A stretch of 19,114 nt of DNA from Rikenellaceae bacterium. Lineage in GTDB: Bacteria; Bacteroidota; Bacteroidia; Bacteroidales; Rikenellaceae. The DNA is taken from NCBI GenBank assembly GCA_020859745.1, contig JAJBVQ010000122.1, positions 1-19,114 of the forward strand, read 5' to 3'. The position numbers were made by a program, and so were the translations under genes. Of this stretch, positions 1 through 7,449 are shown one piece after another (position 1 is the first letter of the stretch; each line of letters opens with the position of its first letter). The notes beneath the pieces are model-generated. The model saw nothing but the letters and a program-made list of their open reading frames with translations, was not told where the DNA came from and ran no database searches.

Positions 1-2
1 GC

Positions 3-986
3 CACACGGGCGGTCAGTTGCTCATTGTCACGGCAGGCCGCGGTTACTATCAGGAAGAGGGCAAACCAGCCCGTGAACTTCTGCCGGGCGACGTGGTGGA
101 GATCGCTCCGAATGTCGTGCACTGGCACGGCGCCGCCCCGGACAGTTGGTTCTCGCACCTAGCGGTCACATGCAACCCGCAAACGAATAAGTCAACCTGG
201 CTCGGCCCGGTGGATGACAAGCAATATGCCGAAGCGACGGGGACTCACCTGCCGGACGCAGCCGCGCACAATCTATCGGCATGGAACGCCCTTTTGGAAA
301 ATGATCCGGAGCTGGCCGGAATCTTCGGCAATTTCGCTTTCGGTGAAACGCAGCGGTACGGAGAGCTGGATACACGGACGCGCATCCTGGTAACCCTCGC
401 CTCCGCCATAGCGCAGCAGGCCTCCGATACATACCGCCTGACGCTTCGCGCAGCGATAGCCAACGGCATCACACCGGTCGAGATCAAGGAGGTGCTTTAC
501 CATACCGTGCCTTATGTAGGTATGGCAAAAGTCGTCGATTTTATCGGCGTGACGAACGATTTCCTGACGGCCAACGGTGTGGAACTCCCGTTGGAGAGCC
601 ACTCCACGACCACACCAGAAACCCGCTATGAGAAGGGGTTCGCGTTGCAAAAAGAGATATTCGGCGGGCAGATTGAACAAATGTACAAAGACGCCCCGGA
701 GAACCAGAAACATCTCCAGCGTTACCTGTCGGCCAACTGTTTCGGCGACTACCAGACCCGCACGGGGCTGGATGTCAGGACACGGGAACTGCTTACATTT
801 TCGATACTCGTGTCGTTAGGAGGTTGCGAATCGCAGGTAAAAGGCCATATCCGGGGTAACCTGAACGTCGGAAACGGCAAAGACACGCTGCTGGCGGTCG
901 TGACGCAGCTTCTGCCCTACATCGGTTATCCGCGTACGCTCAATGCCGTCGCCTGCCTGAACGAAGCGGTACCGGACAATGAGTAA
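3..986 (+). CDS. Cupin / carboxymuconolactone decarboxylase fusion protein (5' truncated)
   Basis: The reading frame is already open at base 3, and its first visible residues (HTGGQLLIVTAGRG) are the middle of a cupin domain, so the true start lies upstream of the window. 327 residues are visible. Residues 1-60 form the cupin barrel, with candidate metal histidines in the first residue position and in a VVHWHG motif. Two carboxymuconolactone decarboxylase (CMD) repeats follow, roughly at residues 85-180 and 220-320. The second keeps a GGCESQVKGH segment where family members carry the catalytic Cys/His region; the first has no cysteine there. CMD proteins include gamma-carboxymuconolactone decarboxylases and AhpD-like peroxidase partners. 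Cupin-CMD fusions are common next to aldo/keto reductases and flavodoxins, and their substrate is unknown. The same-strand aldo/keto reductase begins 142 bases downstream. The family assignment is secure; the reaction is not. Confidence 0.85.
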   Translation, partial: HTGGQLLIVTAGRGYYQEEGKPARELLPGDVVEIAPNVVHWHGAAPDSWFSHLAVTCNPQTNKSTWLGPVDDKQYAEATGTHLPDAAAHNLSAWNALLENDPELAGIFGNFAFGETQRYGELDTRTRILVTLASAIAQQASDTYRLTLRAAIANGITPVEIKEVLYHTVPYVGMAKVVDFIGVTNDFLTANGVELPLESHSTTTPETRYEKGFALQKEIFGGQIEQMYKDAPENQKHLQRYLSANCFGDYQTRTGLDVRTRELLTFSILVSLGGCESQVKGHIRGNLNVGNGKDTLLAVVTQLLPYIGYPRTLNAVACLNEAVPDNE

Positions 987-1128
987 TGCCATTCACACAG
1001 GAGGCAGAATAACGTCGTCTTTTCAGGCAGACGATAAAAGAAATGACCATCCGGTACAAGCCGGACAGGCAGGCCGAACCGTCGATATAAACAGGCCGTA
1101 TTGTAAACTAAAATAACAACGGAAGAAT

Positions 1129-1977
1129 ATGGAATTTGTAAAATTAAACAATGGCGTTAAGATGCCGATACTGGGATACGGCGTCTACCAAATAAATCCC
1201 CGTGAGTGCGAACGTTGCGTATCGGACGCCATCGAAGCGGGCTATCGCTCGGTCGACACGGCGCAGGCTTACCATAACGAGGAGGGTGTGGGCAAAGCCC
1301 TCCGTTACTGCGGTGTGCCCCGCGAAGAACTTTTTATCACGACGAAGATCTGGTTGAACAATTATGGCGAGGCGAAAGCCGCCGCCTCGATCGACGAATC
1401 GCTCGGCAGGTTGCAGAGCGGTTACATCGACCTGCTTCTGCTTCACCAGCCTTTCAACGACTATTACGGAGCCTACCGGGCAATGGAAACGGCTGTAAGG
1501 ATGGGAAAAGTCCGTGCCATCGGCGTGTCTAATTTCTATCCTGACCGTTTTATCGACCTGGCAGAACATGCGGAGATCAAGCCGGCGGTGAACCAGGTGG
1601 AAACGCACGTCTTCAACCAGCAGACCGCTCCGCAGCGGATTATGGAGAGATATGGCACACAGATAATGTCGTGGGGGCCGTTCGCCGAGGGACGCAACGA
1701 TTTCTTTACGAACGGGACGCTGGAAAAGATCGGTGCCAAATACGGCAAATCGGTTGCGCAGACGGCTTTGCGATTCCTGATTCAGCGGGGCGTGGCGGTC
1801 ATCCCGAAATCGACGCACAAGGAGCGTATGGTCGAGAATCTCGATGTGTTCGATTTCGTCCTTACGGCCGAAGACATGGCCGCCATCGCTGTACTGGACA
1901 AGGGCGAAAGCCTTTTTTTCTCGCACTACGACCCCGCGACGGTCGATCTGTTCATGCAGTGGGAGAAAGAACTCTGA
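1129..1977 (+). CDS. Aldo/keto reductase (AKR superfamily, diketogluconate-reductase-like)
   Basis: A complete 282-residue protein of usual AKR length, with a single TIM barrel. The family tetrad is visible: Asp43 and Tyr48 in the SVDTAQAYHNEEGVGKAL region, Lys73 in FITTKIW and His106 in LLLLHQP. The NADPH-binding C-terminal strand (VAVIPKSTHKERMVENL, near residues 225-241) is intact. Such enzymes reduce aldehydes or ketones to alcohols with NADPH in the cytosol. The ATG at 1129 is preceded by an A-rich stretch, as is usual in Bacteroidota. The gene follows the cupin-CMD gene on the same strand and is convergent with the AraC regulator, with only 56 bases between them. Membership in the 2,5-diketo-D-gluconate reductase type (AKR5-like) is my reading of the sequence; the physiological substrate cannot be told. 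Confidence 0.93.
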   Translation: MEFVKLNNGVKMPILGYGVYQINPRECERCVSDAIEAGYRSVDTAQAYHNEEGVGKALRYCGVPREELFITTKIWLNNYGEAKAAASIDESLGRLQSGYIDLLLLHQPFNDYYGAYRAMETAVRMGKVRAIGVSNFYPDRFIDLAEHAEIKPAVNQVETHVFNQQTAPQRIMERYGTQIMSWGPFAEGRNDFFTNGTLEKIGAKYGKSVAQTALRFLIQRGVAVIPKSTHKERMVENLDVFDFVLTAEDMAAIAVLDKGESLFFSHYDPATVDLFMQWEKEL

Positions 1978-2033
1978 TCCCGGTTCCGTGCCGCCCGTGC
2001 CTTATTACCGGCGCTGAACCTGCCTCCCGAACG

Positions 2034-2936
2034 TTAATTGGCCCGCGCCCGATATTCGTTGGGCGTATAGCCCGTCACTTTCTTGAACAGCCGGGTGAAA
2101 TGTTGCGGGTACTGAAACCCCAGTTCATATGCGACCTGCCCGATCGTCCGCTCCGGGTCCAGTATGCGCTCCTTCGCCACGCCGATCAACTTGAGCTGAA
2201 TATACTCCTGGGCGGTTTTGCCCGTCTCCTTTTTGACCAGATCGCCGAAATAGTTCGGGGAGAGGCACAGTTCTCCCGCACAGTATTTCACGGAAGGCAG
2301 GCCGTCGCGCTGCGCCCGGTCGCCCGCGAAATAATCGTCGAGCAGCCGTTCGAAACGAGTCAGCACATCGCGGTTGACATTCGACCGCGTAATGAACTGC
2401 CGTTCGTAAAACCGCAGGCAATAGTCGAGCAGCATCTCGATATTGATGGCGATCAGCCGCTTGCTGTGTCGGTCGATGGCATGCTCCAGCTCGTGCCGGA
2501 TCTTTTGCAGGCACTCGACCACCATTTCGCGTTCCCGCTCCGAGAGGTGGAGCGCCTCGTTGGACTCGTATGAAAAAAACGTATACTCCTTGATATGCTG
2601 CCCCAGCGAGGTACCCCGGATCAGGTCGGGGTGGAACACCAGCGCCCACCCTTTCGGCTGAAAAACCTCGCCGTTATCCTCCACCCCGACCACCTGTCCG
2701 GGGGCGACACAGACCAACGTGCCCTCCTGGTAATCGTAATAGTGCCGGCCGTACCGCAAATCCCCGCATTTGACCTCTTTAAGGAATATCACGTACAATC
2801 CGAACGTGTGCCGCATGTGCCGCATCGGCTTTGCCTGCGACATGTCGATGACGCTGACCAGCGGATGCAGCGTTTCGATCTCCAGAAGCTTGTTGTAGGC
2901 ATCTACGGTTTCGAGGTGGAGGATTTTCTTGTCCAT
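2034..2936 (-). CDS. AraC-family transcriptional regulator
   Basis: 300 residues when started at the ATG at 2936 (MDKKILHLETVDAYN). The frame stays open further upstream to 3122, but that extension runs through the repeats and promoter and does not look like protein. The N-terminal half resembles the AraC-type cupin sensor domain (residues about 35-110). The C-terminal hundred residues hold two helix-turn-helix motifs, one around ELCLSPNYFGDLVKKETG and one around QVAYELGFQYPQHFTRLFKK, ending in the classic GYTPNEYR. The gene is divergent from the hydrolase operon and convergent with the aldo/keto reductase. The paired 21-bp repeats in the divergent region make this protein the natural candidate to bind there. 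It probably activates the hydrolase-acetyltransferase-flavoprotein set in response to an unknown small molecule (inference). Confidence 0.93.
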   Translation of the reverse strand: MDKKILHLETVDAYNKLLEIETLHPLVSVIDMSQAKPMRHMRHTFGLYVIFLKEVKCGDLRYGRHYYDYQEGTLVCVAPGQVVGVEDNGEVFQPKGWALVFHPDLIRGTSLGQHIKEYTFFSYESNEALHLSEREREMVVECLQKIRHELEHAIDRHSKRLIAINIEMLLDYCLRFYERQFITRSNVNRDVLTRFERLLDDYFAGDRAQRDGLPSVKYCAGELCLSPNYFGDLVKKETGKTAQEYIQLKLIGVAKERILDPERTIGQVAYELGFQYPQHFTRLFKKVTGYTPNEYRARAN

Positions 2937-2956
2937 GGCTTTGTCGTTTATACAGG

Positions 2957-2964
2957 CAAAAATA
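2957..2964 (-). promoter_or_regulatory. Putative -7 box of the AraC regulator gene
   Basis: On the minus strand this reads TATTTTTG, an exact match to the Bacteroidota -7 consensus TAnnTTTG, about 20 bases before the chosen ATG at 2936. No clear -33 TTG is seen at the usual spacing, so the promoter is probably weak or regulated. Its position argues against the longer upstream start for the regulator. Confidence 0.5.
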
Positions 2965-3006
2965 CACGCTTTCCCGGTTTTCCCGCCCGGCCCGGAAGCG
3001 GAATCC

Positions 3007-3042
3007 GTAATCCGGGTAAAAGAACCCGTAATCCGTATACCC
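3007..3042 (+). repeat. Operator-like tandem repeat, copy 1 (two GTAATCCG half-sites)
   Basis: Half-sites GTAATCCGGGTA (3007) and GTAATCCGTATA (3028) lie exactly 21 bp apart in direct orientation. The whole element recurs 98 bp downstream. A 21-bp spaced direct repeat is two helical turns and is the arrangement bound by AraC-type dimers. This copy lies closer to the regulator's own promoter and could serve autoregulation (inference). Confidence 0.7.
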
Positions 3043-3104
3043 GCCACGCCCGAAAGCAGGGCGTTCGTAACATAAACCGCAAAGAATACAGAAGATAACG
3101 ACCT

Positions 3105-3140
3105 GTAATCCGGGTAAAACAAACCGTAATCCGTCTACCG
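3105..3140 (+). repeat. Operator-like tandem repeat, copy 2 (two GTAATCCG half-sites)
   Basis: Half-sites GTAATCCGGGTA (3105) and GTAATCCGTCTA (3126) are again 21 bp apart. The first 15 bases are identical to copy 1. The element ends about 20 bases before the -7 box of the hydrolase operon, where a -33 element should be, so a bound activator would be placed against RNA polymerase. Confidence 0.72.
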
Positions 3141-3160
3141 ACCCGCCGCAAACCGCCCTT

Positions 3161-3168
3161 TACCTTTG
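3161..3168 (+). promoter_or_regulatory. -7 box of the hydrolase-acetyltransferase-flavoprotein operon
   Basis: TACCTTTG matches TAnnTTTG and is followed by GCA and an A-rich leader of about 25 bases to the ATG at 3198. No TTG is present at the expected -33 spacing. Operator copy 2 occupies that place instead, which suggests that expression depends on the AraC activator (inference). Confidence 0.65.
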
Positions 3169-3197
3169 CAAGGTACAAAATCCGAAAATCAAAAACC

Positions 3198-4226
3198 ATG
3201 AAACGAATACTTACCTTAACGACAGTTTGCCTTATGACACACGCATCGACCCGGTCTTTCGCACAGGCCGACACGGAAAATTTCTACCAGAGCGATTCCG
3301 TGAACATCGAGAAGGTCTCCTTCCCGAACCTTTACAAAATGAAAGTAGGCGCCAACCTTTTCCTGCCGATGGGGATGAAAGCTGGGGAGAGACGCCCCGC
3401 CGTCATCGTCGGCCATCCCATGGGCGCCGTCAAGGAACAGAGCGCGAACCTCTATGCCGCGAAACTGGCCGAACGCGGCTTCGTGACCCTCTCCCTCGAC
3501 CTCTCCTTCTGGGGCGAGAGCGAGGGTGAACCGCGCAATGCCGTCTCGCCTGACATTTACGCCGAAGACTTCAGCGCGGCGGTGGATTACCTCGGCACCC
3601 GCGGCTTTATCGACCGCGAGCGGATCGGCGTGATCGGCATCTGCGGCAGCGGCAGTTTCGCCGTCAGCGCGGCGAAGATAGACCCGCGGCTGAAAGCCAT
3701 CGCAACGGTCAGCATGTACGACATGGGTGCGGCCAACCGCGACGGACTCGGACATGCCCTCTCCCTGGAACAACGCAAACAGATTCTGGCGGAGGCCGCC
3801 GAACAGCGCTACGTTGAATTCTCGGGCGGCCCGGTGAAATACACAGGCGGCTCGGTGCATGAGCTGACGGAGAGTTCCACGCCCGTCGAGCGCGAGTTTT
3901 ACGAGTTCTACCGCACGCCGCGCGGCGAGGTCATCCCGCAGGGAGCCGACCCGCTGACCACCACCCACCCCACCCTGACAAGCAACGTAAAATTCATGAA
4001 CTTCTACCCATTCAACGACATGGAAACCATATCGCCGCGGCCGATGCTCTTCATCGCCGGAGAGAACGCCCATTCGCGCGAGTTCAGCGAAGACGCCTAC
4101 AAGCGGGCTGCCGAGCCGAAAGAGCTTTTGATCGTGCCGGGGGCAGGCCACGTGGATCTCTACGACCGTACGAGCCTTATTCCCTTTGATAAACTGGAGG
4201 CATTTTTCAACGAAAACCTGAAATAA
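3198..4226 (+). CDS. Secreted alpha/beta hydrolase (dienelactone-hydrolase-like)
   Basis: 342 residues. The N-terminus is signal-peptide-like (a basic MKR, a hydrophobic stretch and a probable cleavage after SFA, near residue 22), predicting export to the periplasm. The fold signature is clear: an oxyanion-region GHPMGAVKEQ, a nucleophile elbow GICGSGS with Cys149 as likely nucleophile instead of the usual Ser, a late acid in the FIAGENAHS region and His318 in VPGAGHVDLYD. A Cys nucleophile is typical of dienelactone-hydrolase-type members. The substrate is unknown; it is probably an ester, lactone or thioester. This is the first gene of an apparent operon: the acetyltransferase begins three bases after its stop. 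Divergent AraC control is likely. Confidence 0.88.
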   Translation: MKRILTLTTVCLMTHASTRSFAQADTENFYQSDSVNIEKVSFPNLYKMKVGANLFLPMGMKAGERRPAVIVGHPMGAVKEQSANLYAAKLAERGFVTLSLDLSFWGESEGEPRNAVSPDIYAEDFSAAVDYLGTRGFIDRERIGVIGICGSGSFAVSAAKIDPRLKAIATVSMYDMGAANRDGLGHALSLEQRKQILAEAAEQRYVEFSGGPVKYTGGSVHELTESSTPVEREFYEFYRTPRGEVIPQGADPLTTTHPTLTSNVKFMNFYPFNDMETISPRPMLFIAGENAHSREFSEDAYKRAAEPKELLIVPGAGHVDLYDRTSLIPFDKLEAFFNENLK

Positions 4227-4229
4227 GAG

Positions 4230-4793
4230 ATGGAGATTTTCGAAAGAATGCGCCGGGGAGACCTGATCCTCGAAAGCGACCCGGAGTATCCGGTATTGTA
4301 CGAGGCATTGCTGAGGGGCATGCGGATCACGGGGCAGCTCAACGCATCGTATCACACGCCGGAGCAAGTCCGCGAGGTCCTCGGCGAGCTGACGGGGCAG
4401 GAGATAGACGAAACCACCTGGATCGTGCCGCCGTTCCACACCGACTTCGGGCAATTCATCCGCCTCGGCCGGAAAGTTTTCGTCAACAGCGGGTGCATGT
4501 TCATGGACCGCGGAGGCATTACCCTCGAAGACGGCGTTTTCGTCGGGCCGCAGGTGAACATCATTACCGAGAACCACGCCGAACAGCCCGAATTGCGGCA
4601 CAACGTCTATACAAAACCCGTTGTCATCAAGCGCAACGCATGGATCGGGGCGGCGGCGGTGATCCTGCCGGGCGTGACAATCGGCGAAAACGCGATAGTT
4701 GCCGCCGGCGCGGTCGTCACGCAGGACGTTCCGGACAACGTGATCGCAGGAGGCGTTCCGGCCCGGGTGATAAGGCCGATCCGAACCGAATAA
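4230..4793 (+). CDS. Sugar O-acetyltransferase, maltose/galactoside acetyltransferase type (left-handed beta-helix)
   Basis: 187 residues, normal for Maa/LacA-like enzymes. An N-terminal helical segment, the mac-type cap (MRRGDLILESDPEY to about residue 55), precedes hexapeptide repeats forming a left-handed beta-helix: FVNSGCMFMDRGGITLEDGVFVGPQ, then WIGAAAVILPGVTIGENAIVAAGAVVTQDVP. His116 in ITENHAEQ lies where the family's catalytic histidine sits. Such enzymes move acetyl from acetyl-CoA to a sugar or other hydroxyl. The ATG comes three bases after the hydrolase stop, implying cotranscription and probably translational coupling. The acceptor is not known; in this neighbourhood it may be a detoxification substrate instead of a sugar (inference). 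Confidence 0.9.
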   Translation: MEIFERMRRGDLILESDPEYPVLYEALLRGMRITGQLNASYHTPEQVREVLGELTGQEIDETTWIVPPFHTDFGQFIRLGRKVFVNSGCMFMDRGGITLEDGVFVGPQVNIITENHAEQPELRHNVYTKPVVIKRNAWIGAAAVILPGVTIGENAIVAAGAVVTQDVPDNVIAGGVPARVIRPIRTE

Positions 4794-4814
4794 CGATGAA
4801 AAGTCTTTTACGAC

Positions 4815-4822
4815 TATCTTCG
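4815..4822 (+). promoter_or_regulatory. Possible internal -7 box before the flavoprotein gene
   Basis: TATCTTCG differs by one base from TAnnTTTG and lies about 50 bases before the ATG at 4871, in the only sizeable gap (77 bases) of the operon. No -33 TTG was found, so this is weak evidence for separate transcription. Confidence 0.25.
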
Positions 4823-4870
4823 TATTATAGCAAACCGATATACCCACGACAATTTTAAACGAACTACGCA

Positions 4871-5410
4871 ATGAGCAAAAAAATATTGATCCTTTCGTCG
4901 AGCCCGCGGCGCGGCGGCAATTCCGACCGGCTGTGCGAACGTTTCCTGGCCGGTGCCCAAGAGGCCGGACACGAGGCCGAGAAGGTTTTCCTGAAAGATT
5001 ACAAGATCGGTTACTGCACGGGCTGCGGCACCTGTTTCAACGGTGCCCGGCCCTGCCCGCAGCGCGACGATGCCGCCGGGATACTGGACAAAATGATCGC
5101 AGCGGACGTCATCGTGATGGCCACCCCGGTCTACTTCTACACGCTTTGCGCCCAGATGAAGACGCTGATCGACCGGGCCTGTGCGCGCTACCTTGAAATG
5201 CGGAACAAAGAGTTCTACTTTATCGTGTCGGCGGCCGAGCGGAGCGTTCCCGCCATGGAGCGCACCGTGGAGTGTTTCCGGGGCTTTCTCGACTGCCTCG
5301 AAAACCCGCGGGAAAAGGGAGTCATTTACGGCGTCGGGGCATGGCGCGTGGGCGAGATCGAGGGAACACCAGCCATGGAGCAGGCTTACCAAGCCGGATT
5401 GCATGTTTAG
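4871..5410 (+). CDS. NADPH-dependent FMN reductase / iron-sulfur-flavoprotein-like protein
   Basis: 179 residues with a flavodoxin-like fold. The FMN phosphate loop SSSPRRGGNSDRL is at residues 9-21, and a second flavin contact ATPVYFYTLCAQMKTLIDR follows at about 84-102. Between them is a CTGCGTCFNG...CPQRDD segment with Cys49, Cys52, Cys55 and Cys62. This spacing resembles the compact cysteine motif of iron-sulfur flavoproteins, although many relatives with these cysteines are annotated only as flavodoxin family. The role is probably electron transfer or NAD(P)H-driven reduction of quinones or other small molecules in the cytosol. It is the third gene of the AraC-linked set. Whether a 4Fe-4S cluster is really bound cannot be told from sequence alone. 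Confidence 0.88.
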   Translation: MSKKILILSSSPRRGGNSDRLCERFLAGAQEAGHEAEKVFLKDYKIGYCTGCGTCFNGARPCPQRDDAAGILDKMIAADVIVMATPVYFYTLCAQMKTLIDRACARYLEMRNKEFYFIVSAAERSVPAMERTVECFRGFLDCLENPREKGVIYGVGAWRVGEIEGTPAMEQAYQAGLHV

Positions 5411-5439
5411 GCCGGTACGGAACGATTTTTGGACAATCG

Positions 5440-5451
5440 GGTCACCTGACC
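5440..5451. other. Short palindrome between flavoprotein and phosphoesterase genes
   Basis: GGTCA-CC-TGACC is a perfect 5-bp inverted repeat with a 2-base centre, followed by AATAAAAAT. The stem is too short for a convincing terminator. It could be a protein-binding site or chance. Confidence 0.2.
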
Positions 5452-5506
5452 AATAAAAATCGGAAACAACCGTTTCTTTATACCAAACAACCGACCGGAT
5501 ATACCC

Positions 5507-6670
5507 ATGATACTCTTCCTCCTCCTGTTCATCCTGCTGCTCCTGCTGCCCGACCTCTATATCTGGCTTTCGTTCGTGCGCGGCGCGGCTTCGACCTTTT
5601 GGAACATCGCCTATTGGATACCCTCGCTGCTGGCGGTCGCTGCCTTGGTGGCCTGGATAGTCGGGAGCCATCAGGACTGGCTGATGAAGCTCTTTTTCGG
5701 GATATTGCTGTGCGTCGCCGCACCCAAGCTGTTCTTTTCGATCGTATCGCTGGCCGGACGGGGCGTCGGGCTGGCCGTCCCCTATGCCGCAACGGTCGGG
5801 AACATTGCCGGCATCGCGGTGGCCGCCGTCACCTGCGTCGCTTTCGCCTACGGCTTCGCCCGCGGATGGAAACGATTGGAAGTGAAGGAGGTCACGATCG
5901 CTTCGGCCGATCTTCCGGCATCGTTCGACGGCTACCGCCTCGTACAGCTATCCGACCTGCATGTCGGGACGTTCGGCAGCGATACCGCCTACCTCCGGGA
6001 ACTGGTCGAACGGGTCAACGCCCTGCACCCTGACCTGATCGTTTTTACGGGCGACCTGGTCAACTCTTCGGCGGACGAACTCGATCCTTTTATGGGGATC
6101 CTGCCGCAGCTCAAGGCCCGCGACGGCGTGTTCTCGATCCTCGGCAACCACGACTATTGCACCTACCGCCGTTACGACACGGCCGACGGCGCAGCGCGCA
6201 ACCTCGCGGAGCTGAAACGCCGCGAGCAAGGGTTCAGCTGGGACTTGCTGCTGAACGAAAACCGCACCATACGGCGCGGAACGGACAGCATCGCCCTGAT
6301 CGGGGTCGAGAACGACAGCCGTCCGCCGTTCCCGTCGCGGGGCGACCTGCGCAAAGCGACGGAAGGAGTGCCGGAAGGAGCTTTCAAAATACTGCTGAGC
6401 CACGACCCGACACACTGGCGGCGCGAAGTGCTGCCCAAGACGGACATCCAGCTGACGCTTTCGGGCCACACGCACGCCATGCAGCTCATGATCGGCTATT
6501 TCTCCCCGGCACGGTGGGCCTATCCCGAATGGGGCGGCATTTACCGCGACGGAGACCGGACGCTCTACGTCTCAATCGGGGCGGGCGGCACGGTGCCCTT
6601 CCGTTTCGGCGCATGGCCGGAAATCAATGTCATCACCCTGCAAAGCGGTTTCCCGGAAAATCAACCATAG
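5507..6670 (+). CDS. Membrane-anchored metallophosphoesterase (YkuE/YaeI-like)
   Basis: 387 residues. The first 120 or so residues are hydrophobic, with about four membrane segments beginning with ILFLLLFILLLLLPDLYIW. A calcineurin-like phosphoesterase domain follows with all metal-binding blocks in order: QLSDLHVG (D-x-H), FTGDLVN (GD), ILGNHDY (GNHD), LLSHDP (H) and LSGHTHAMQL (GHxH). Relatives act on lipid-linked or pyrophosphate substrates (UDP-diacylglucosamine-type hydrolysis has been described for some) at the membrane surface; the substrate here is unknown. It is followed at once by a strong hairpin and is convergent with lrgB. It is separated from the flavoprotein by 96 bases and is probably not part of that operon. 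Confidence 0.92.
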   Translation: MILFLLLFILLLLLPDLYIWLSFVRGAASTFWNIAYWIPSLLAVAALVAWIVGSHQDWLMKLFFGILLCVAAPKLFFSIVSLAGRGVGLAVPYAATVGNIAGIAVAAVTCVAFAYGFARGWKRLEVKEVTIASADLPASFDGYRLVQLSDLHVGTFGSDTAYLRELVERVNALHPDLIVFTGDLVNSSADELDPFMGILPQLKARDGVFSILGNHDYCTYRRYDTADGAARNLAELKRREQGFSWDLLLNENRTIRRGTDSIALIGVENDSRPPFPSRGDLRKATEGVPEGAFKILLSHDPTHWRREVLPKTDIQLTLSGHTHAMQLMIGYFSPARWAYPEWGGIYRDGDRTLYVSIGAGGTVPFRFGAWPEINVITLQSGFPENQP

Positions 6671-6677
6671 ATATATT

Positions 6678-6705
6678 ACGGGCCGGCAGTAAACTGCCGG
6701 CCCGT
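6678..6705. terminator. Bidirectional hairpin terminator between the phosphoesterase gene and lrgB
   Basis: ACGGGCCGGCAGT pairs perfectly with ACTGCCGGCCCGT across a two-base AA centre, 13 bp in total (about 12 bp with a realistic TAAA loop). It sits in the 62 bases between two convergent stops. There is no long T-run on either side, so termination strength depends on the GC-rich stem. Confidence 0.75.
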
Positions 6706-6732
6706 ATCGCATTCCGTCCCCGACCAGCCTTA

Positions 6733-7449
6733 TCACAAGATCTGTTCGATCACCGGGGCGAGCAAAGCCGTGATCAGGCCCATCAATCCGATCGCAAGGC
6801 CGCTCACAGCTCCTTCCACCGCCCCCATCTCCATCGCTTTGGCCGTGCCCACGCCGTGCGCCGCAGAGCCCAAAGCCAAACCCTTGGCGATCCGGCTCGT
6901 GATATTGAGTTTCCGCAGCACGAACGGCCCCACGATACTTCCGAAAATACCGGTCAGGATCACCACGATAGCCGTCAGCGAACCGATACCGCCCGCCCGC
7001 TCCGAGATCGACATGGCGATCGGCGTAGTCACCGACTTGGGCACCAGCGACGCCTCGATGGTCGCCCCCGCGCCGAACAGCCGGATGATCAGGATCACGC
7101 TCACGATTCCGACCACGCTCCCTACCACCACCGATGTCACGATCGACACCGCATTGGCCTTAAGTTGTTCCACCTGCCGGTAAAGGGCGTATCCCAGCGC
7201 CACCACCGACGGCCCCAGCATAAAGTCGATCAGCGCCGTAGCGCTGTGATACTGTTCGTATGTGATCCCCGTAGCCAGCAGGAAGACGATGATCACCGCT
7301 GCTGAAGTGATCAGCGGATGCAACAATCCCAGCCGCGTGCGCTTGAAAAGCCACAGCGACAACACATAGATCCCAATGGTGAAGGTCAGCAGGAAGATCT
7401 GCGAGCCGACCAGCAGTTCCAATGCCTCCAGCGTGCTATCGAGTTTCAT
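6733..7449 (-). CDS. lrgB: LrgB/CidB family membrane protein
   Basis: 238 residues, very hydrophobic, with about seven transmembrane segments. The family signatures SLVPKSVTTPIAMSISERAGG and GLALGSAAHGVGTAKAMEMG are both intact. LrgB/CidB proteins pair with LrgA/CidA holin-like partners. In Staphylococcus they influence murein hydrolase activity and cell lysis, and in Bacillus and Streptococcus LrgAB homologues act in pyruvate uptake. The start lies inside the 3' end of lrgA (14-base overlap), so the two are translationally coupled. With poxB and gdhA close by, a role in pyruvate or overflow metabolism is attractive (inference). The shared hairpin at 6678-6705 ends the unit. Confidence 0.93.
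   Translation of the reverse strand: MKLDSTLEALELLVGSQIFLLTFTIGIYVLSLWLFKRTRLGLLHPLITSAAVIIVFLLATGITYEQYHSATALIDFMLGPSVVALGYALYRQVEQLKANAVSIVTSVVVGSVVGIVSVILIIRLFGAGATIEASLVPKSVTTPIAMSISERAGGIGSLTAIVVILTGIFGSIVGPFVLRKLNITSRIAKGLALGSAAHGVGTAKAMEMGAVEGAVSGLAIGLMGLITALLAPVIEQIL

Noticed and set aside
1978..2033. Terminator between the aldo/keto reductase and the AraC gene
   Set aside because: No stem of useful length or T-run was found in these 56 bases.
2937..3122. Upstream start for the AraC regulator
   Set aside because: The added 62 residues overlap the operator repeats and a perfect -7 box and do not resemble AraC-family N-termini.
3216..4871. Minus-strand open frame of 551 codons across the hydrolase and acetyltransferase
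   Set aside because: It is antisense to two well-supported genes, and its composition is shadow-like (His, Arg, Val, Asp runs) with no recognisable motif.
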